Source: Peptococcaceae bacterium (lineage in GTDB: Bacteria > Bacillota > Desulfitobacteriia > Desulfitobacteriales > Desulfitobacteriaceae). From it: 17,587 bases of DNA. The DNA is taken from NCBI GenBank assembly GCA_031289815.1, contig JAITOS010000002.1:1-17587 (forward strand). Direction: 5' to 3'. The notes under the pieces are model-generated. The model searched no databases. It saw nothing but the letters and a program-made list of their open reading frames with translations, and was not told where the DNA came from. Shown piece by piece: positions 14,225-17,587 of this stretch; the stretch's first letter is position 1; each line of letters starts with the position of its first letter. Position numbers and translations under genes: made by a program.

Positions 14225-14928
14225 TGATGAAAATTAAAAAAACACTTAAACAAACAGCCTTGTTCAGCCTCTGTGCGGCGCTTCTGGCTGTCGCCGTCGG
14301 CTGTGGGGCCGGCAAAAGTTTAGATGTGGTGGGGAACGCCTCCGTCACTTCGATCAGCGCGGTTTTTGACGCCTTGCCCGCGGAGATCACCGTCGATGAA
14401 GCGACCGGCGCTTGGGCGCTCTCCGCGCCGGATAACAGCGCCCGTTTTCTCTGGGCGCCCGATTACAGCGTCAGCGGGATGCACGATATCATGCTGGAAT
14501 ACGCGCTTCAGCCTTTTCTTGAGGCGGGACTGGACGTCGGGCAACTGCCGGAGATGTTCACCATCCTCGGCGATCAAACCGTGATGATCGGAACCAAGCT
14601 CGGCGACGACCGGATCACCTATGACGGCGCTCCCACACCGATCGCCTCTTACGAAAAGCTGGTAGAGCTGTACCGCGACACGGTTGGCTATCACGCGGCG
14701 CTGGATCATCATAACGTCAGCGTCGGCGACGGCAATTTATTTGAGTGGGCGGATGACCTGCGCACCAACGACAAGGACATCGTCTTCGCCCTCAATCCGG
14801 AACCGCTGATCGCGGCGGGTGTTGATCCGGAAAAGGTGGAAGGCTGGGCCTATACCACCGTCCCGATTGACGTAAACGGCAAATCGGTGGACGTCTATAA
14901 ATTTCTGAAACCCTTTGACTTGCGGTAA
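14221..14928 (+). CDS. Predicted lipoprotein of unknown function coupled to copA
   Basis: Not recognised as any known family. The 235-residue product has a type II signal peptide: basic MMMKIKKTLK, hydrophobic core, and lipobox AVGC with C28 as the lipidated residue. The mature part is acidic and mostly soluble, with no second membrane helix, no HMA motif and no further Cys. It contains scattered Met/His (GMHDIM, ALDHHN), insufficient to call a copper site. Three consecutive ATG codons (14221, 14224, 14227) are possible starts; the first overlaps the copA stop as ATGA, and GGAAAGG lies a few bases upstream, so translation is probably coupled to copA. The strict coupling argues for a role with CopA at the outer membrane face, for instance metal binding or release, but this is inference. 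Confidence 0.8.
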   Translation: MMMKIKKTLKQTALFSLCAALLAVAVGCGAGKSLDVVGNASVTSISAVFDALPAEITVDEATGAWALSAPDNSARFLWAPDYSVSGMHDIMLEYALQPFLEAGLDVGQLPEMFTILGDQTVMIGTKLGDDRITYDGAPTPIASYEKLVELYRDTVGYHAALDHHNVSVGDGNLFEWADDLRTNDKDIVFALNPEPLIAAGVDPEKVEGWAYTTVPIDVNGKSVDVYKFLKPFDLR

Positions 14929-15051
14929 TCGTCCCGCTACACTATCCCTATGCGGCCAAAACCATTTTTCGCTTTCAGGCGGAAATGATGGCGGACAAGC
15001 GTCAGATTATTATGAGAAAAAAATGAAACGAACGAAACGGAGGAAATGACA
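14929..15051. other. Gap between the lipoprotein gene and copZ
   Basis: 123 bp. Only very short frames and the copZ SD are present. No convincing terminator or promoter; the best -35/-10 pair (TTGCGG and TATCCC at 17 bp) is poor. Confidence 0.5.
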
Positions 15052-15261
15052 ATGGCGCAAACGATTTTAAAGGTGGACGGGATGTCCTGCGAGCATTGCG
15101 TAAAGGCGGTCACAGGCGCGGTGGGCGCGCTTCCCGGCGTAACGAACGTCGCGGTGGATTTGAAAGGTAAGACCGTCACCGTCGAGCACGACCCCGGCCA
15201 AAGCCCGCCGGAAAAAATCAAAACCGAGATTGAGGATCAGGGCTACGACATCATCGCCTAA
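15052..15261 (+). CDS. copZ: CopZ-like copper chaperone (acidic-type copy)
   Basis: Single HMA domain of 69 residues with GMSCEHC (C13, C16), which binds Cu(I) in the cytoplasm and hands it to CopA. It has the usual ferredoxin-like beta-alpha-beta pattern, ending DQGYDIIA. ATG 15052 is preferred: CGGAGG (15038-15043) is spaced 8 nt from it, while the ATG at 15046 lies only 2 nt after it. It sits 123 bp after the lipoprotein gene and 30 bp before a second copy. The intervening 123 bp contains no clear promoter or terminator, so read-through from copA is possible. Confidence 0.93.
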   Translation: MAQTILKVDGMSCEHCVKAVTGAVGALPGVTNVAVDLKGKTVTVEHDPGQSPPEKIKTEIEDQGYDIIA

Positions 15262-15291
15262 GGCAGTTAAGGCAGCAAGGAGGTTCAAATC

Positions 15292-15501
15292 GTGGAAAAA
15301 CTGGTTTTACAGGTGGAAGGAATGTCCTGCGGACACTGCGAAATCGCCATTCAAGACGCGGTACGCAAGCTGCCGGGCATCAAAAAAGTCAAAGCGAGTA
15401 AACGCCGGAAAGAAGTGGTCGCAGACTATGACCCGTCGCTGCTGACGCCGGAGCAGATCAGAAGCGCCGTGGGCAGCACCGGCTACCCGATTGTTGACTG
15501 A
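15292..15501 (+). CDS. Second CopZ-like HMA protein (basic-type copy)
   Basis: Single HMA domain of 69 residues with GMSCGHC (C13, C16). It differs from its upstream neighbour in most positions outside the motif and carries a strongly basic strand-loop (KKVKASKRRKE), where the first copy has a neutral/acidic surface. The GTG start at 15292 follows AAGGAGG (15277-15283) by 8 nt. The two are paralogues or separately acquired; different charge suggests different partners, for example CopA versus the HMA-DsbD_2-cupredoxin protein or a regulator. The gap to the response regulator is 42 bp, consistent with one transcript. Confidence 0.9.
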   Translation: MEKLVLQVEGMSCGHCEIAIQDAVRKLPGIKKVKASKRRKEVVADYDPSLLTPEQIRSAVGSTGYPIVD

Positions 15502-15543
15502 CCTCAGTCAAGTACGCGAAGCCCGAAAAAAGGAGTGGCTCTC

Positions 15544-16245
15544 ATGCCGACCAAAAGTAAAAACCTACTGGCCGTAGACGACGAACCAAAAATCTTGGAG
15601 GTCGTGGCCTCCTTCATGGAGTGCCGCGGCTTCCATGTCTTTACCGCCGAAAATGGGCGGCGGGCCCTGGAGATTTTCGAGACGGAAAACCTCGCTCTGG
15701 TACTCCTTGATCTCATGCTGCCGGACGTTTCCGGCGAGGACGTCTGCCGAGCCATCCGCAAAAAATCCCGCGTCCCCGTGATCATGCTGACCGCCAAGGC
15801 GGAAGAAAAAGATTTGCTGGAAGGGCTGGCTCTCGGCGCGGACGATTACCTCACCAAGCCCTTCAGCCTAAAGGAGCTGCACGCGCGCGCCGAGGCCGTA
15901 CTGCGCCGGACGGAAAGCGATCTGATTCCGCTGACGGTGCGCAACTCTTTTCACGGCGGCGATTTGACGGTTGATTTTGCGACAAACGTCTTGCGGAAAA
16001 AGGGCCGCACCGTGACGCTGACGCCCAGCGAGCTGAAAATACTGTCCGCTCTGATCAAATACCCCGGCAAAGTCTTTACCCGCGAGGAACTGATCGCGCT
16101 GGCGCTGGGCGACGAATTTGAGGGCTATGACCGGGCGATCGACAGCCACATCAAAAACATCCGCCAAAAAATCGAGGACGACCCGCGCAATCCGGCGTAT
16201 ATCCTTACAGTTCACGGCTTGGGCTATAAGTTTGGGGGCGAATAA
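15544..16245 (+). CDS. OmpR/PhoB-family response regulator
   Basis: DNA-binding response regulator of 233 residues. The receiver domain (about 6-120) has the acidic pair D12/D13, phospho-acceptor D56 (LLDLMLP), T83 and K105 (LTKPF); the C-terminal winged helix (about 140-230) has LTPSELKIL, the recognition region DSHIKNIRQKI and a final wing TVHGLGYKF. ATG 15544 is chosen because AAAGGAG (15529-15535) lies 8 nt upstream; a GTG at 15535 would overlap the SD. It ends 2 nt before the sensor kinase start. Placed after copA and the copZ pair, it is likely to control them or other envelope genes; no target site could be identified. Confidence 0.95.
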   Translation: MPTKSKNLLAVDDEPKILEVVASFMECRGFHVFTAENGRRALEIFETENLALVLLDLMLPDVSGEDVCRAIRKKSRVPVIMLTAKAEEKDLLEGLALGADDYLTKPFSLKELHARAEAVLRRTESDLIPLTVRNSFHGGDLTVDFATNVLRKKGRTVTLTPSELKILSALIKYPGKVFTREELIALALGDEFEGYDRAIDSHIKNIRQKIEDDPRNPAYILTVHGLGYKFGGE

Positions 16246-16247
16246 AA

Positions 16248-17587
16248 TTGCGGCACAGCCTTCGCAGCCAGCTCACCCTGACCATTCTGCTGATCGTGCT
16301 GTTTACCGTCGCCCTCATCAGCTTCCTGACCAACCGCTTGATCGGCCAACAGTTTGAAGCCTACGTTTGGGAGCAGGAAAAAACGAAGGCGACGGACATC
16401 GCGGACAATCTCAGCCGCCAATACGACGAGCTGACGCAGTCCTGGAACCTTGATTTTGTTCACGGCGTCGGTATGTATTCTCTATATGACGGCTATATCA
16501 TTCAAGTCTACGACCGCGACGGCGCCAGCGTCTGGGACGCGGAAAACCACGATATGTCCCTGTGCCGACAAATCATGGACGAAATCAGCGCCCGGATGGA
16601 AAGCAAGCGGCCCCAGGTGGGCGGCGCTTTCACCTCGCAAAGCTATGACCTTACCGCTAATGGGCAGACCGTAGGTTCCGTTACCGTCAGCTATTACGGC
16701 CCCTATTTTTTGAACGACAGCGATTTTAGATTTTTAGACACCCTGAACACGGTGTTGATTGCCATCGGCGGTTTATCCCTGCTCCTATCGCTCGCGGCTG
16801 GCTGGATTCTGGCGCGTCGCCTCGCGCGACCGATCAGCAAGACCGCCTATATCGCGAAACAAATCGCCCAGGGAAATTACGATATCCGCTTTGAAGGCCG
16901 GACAAAAACAAAAGAGCTGGATGATTTAGTCGCGGCGATCAACCAACTCGCGGACGCGCTCTCCGAACAGGAGCATTTACGGAAACGCCTGAGCGCCGAC
17001 GTCGCGCACGAGCTCCGCACCCCGCTGACCGCCGTCGGCTCCCATCTTGAAGCGATGATCGAGGGCGTCTGGCAACCCACCCCGGAGCGTTTGCAAAGCT
17101 GCCACGAAGAAATTGGCCGCCTCGGCAAGCTGGTCGCCGACCTGGAACGGTTGACCCAGGCGGAGAGCGAAACGCTGACCCTGCACCGGAGCTTGGTTGA
17201 CCTGGCGGCTATTGCCCGCGCGGCGAGCGACAGTCTGGCGCTGGAGCTAAAAAAGAAAAATCTCACCCTCGTCGTGAACGGCGAATCCGCGCTGGTTTTC
17301 GCCGATGGCGACAGGATCAGTCAGGTAGCCGCCAATCTTCTCAGCAACGCGATAAAATATACGCCGGAAAACGGCCTCATCCGCGTCACGACCAGAGATA
17401 CCGCTGACAACGGCGTCCTGATCGTGGAAGACGACGGCATAGGAATCCCCGCCAAGGACCTCCCTTTCATATTTGAGCGCTTTTACCGAACCGACCAGTC
17501 CCGCACTCGGAGTACGGGCGGAACCGGCATTGGGCTTGCCATTGTGAAGTCTATCGTTCAGGCGCACGGCGGCAGCGTACAGGCGGA
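16248..17587 (+). CDS. Sensor histidine kinase (partial, 3' end beyond window)
   Basis: Membrane sensor that phosphorylates the upstream response regulator. 446 residues are present; the window ends inside the catalytic domain's last helix region. In order: TM1 (about 8-29), an extracytoplasmic sensor region of about 135 residues, TM2 (about 165-188), HAMP (about 189-240), the HisKA box DVAHELRTPL with H254, N-box NLLSN (363-367), G1 DDGIGIP (395-401), F-box FERFYR, and G2 GGTGIGL (424-430). The start is TTG at 16248, 2 nt after the response regulator stop, with GGGGG (16234-16238) as SD inside the previous gene; it gives a good N-terminal signal anchor (RHSLRSQLTLTILL). The sensor region has one Cys (near 106) and no obvious His/Met metal cluster, so a copper-sensing role is only suggested by context. 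Confidence 0.95.
   Translation, partial: MRHSLRSQLTLTILLIVLFTVALISFLTNRLIGQQFEAYVWEQEKTKATDIADNLSRQYDELTQSWNLDFVHGVGMYSLYDGYIIQVYDRDGASVWDAENHDMSLCRQIMDEISARMESKRPQVGGAFTSQSYDLTANGQTVGSVTVSYYGPYFLNDSDFRFLDTLNTVLIAIGGLSLLLSLAAGWILARRLARPISKTAYIAKQIAQGNYDIRFEGRTKTKELDDLVAAINQLADALSEQEHLRKRLSADVAHELRTPLTAVGSHLEAMIEGVWQPTPERLQSCHEEIGRLGKLVADLERLTQAESETLTLHRSLVDLAAIARAASDSLALELKKKNLTLVVNGESALVFADGDRISQVAANLLSNAIKYTPENGLIRVTTRDTADNGVLIVEDDGIGIPAKDLPFIFERFYRTDQSRTRSTGGTGIGLAIVKSIVQAHGGSVQA

Noticed and set aside
7888..15017. Shared GCGTCAGATTATT near 7889 and 15000
   Set aside because: A 13-nt match is expected by chance in a window of this size and has no common context.
14940..15035. Short open frames just upstream of copZ, including 8- and 13-codon ATG frames
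   Set aside because: Too short, no convincing SD for a leader peptide, and no codon pattern suggesting attenuation.
14937..15221. Minus-strand 94-codon frame over copZ
   Set aside because: Antisense to a clear HMA protein, with no SD or family resemblance.

Overview
The window looks like chromosomal DNA of a GC-rich Bacillota, probably an anaerobic or microaerobic Clostridia/Negativicutes-type bacterium. This is an inference: strong AGGAGG-type ribosome binding sites, frequent GTG/TTG starts, sigma-A-like promoters, a ferredoxin-tailed aldo/keto reductase, a fused CbiM-PDGLE transporter and small Bacillus-like CopZ proteins. No rRNA, tRNA, CRISPR array, insertion sequence or phage gene was recognised.

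Left part (1-4876). A eukaryotic-type NADP isocitrate dehydrogenase is followed by a cobalt/nickel ECF transporter operon, cbiM(-PDGLE)-cbiQ-cbiO. The operon has its own promoter and a leader of about 180 nt that can fold into a stem, a long terminator-like hairpin and tandem repeats able to compete for that hairpin. cbiO runs convergently into an Mrp/NBP35-type P-loop ATPase whose usual C-terminal Cys pair is absent.

Middle (4877-9442). A gene-poor stretch holds divergent promoters, a possible 61-residue very basic ORF and a 13-bp hairpin. It is followed by an aldo/keto reductase with two 4Fe-4S motifs (plus strand), a membrane GGDEF diguanylate cyclase (minus) and a heme catalase (minus). 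The catalase has a near-consensus promoter preceded by a two-copy 21-bp tandem repeat.

Right part (9443-17587). This is a copper-handling island with five HMA domains in four proteins: an HMA / DsbD_2-type membrane / cupredoxin fusion; a 31-residue membrane peptide; a convergent HxlR-family regulator; a Cu(I)-exporting P1B ATPase with two HMA domains; a translationally coupled lipoprotein of unknown function; two CopZ-like chaperones of differing charge; and an OmpR-family two-component system whose kinase is cut by the window end. No CsoR, CopY or CueR gene is visible, so HxlR and/or the two-component system are the local candidates for metal or redox control. A working model is that the CopZ proteins deliver Cu(I) to CopA, the HMA-DsbD_2-cupredoxin protein moves or holds copper in the envelope, the lipoprotein and small peptide act as accessories, and the catalase handles linked oxidative stress. 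Everything beyond the family assignments is inference.
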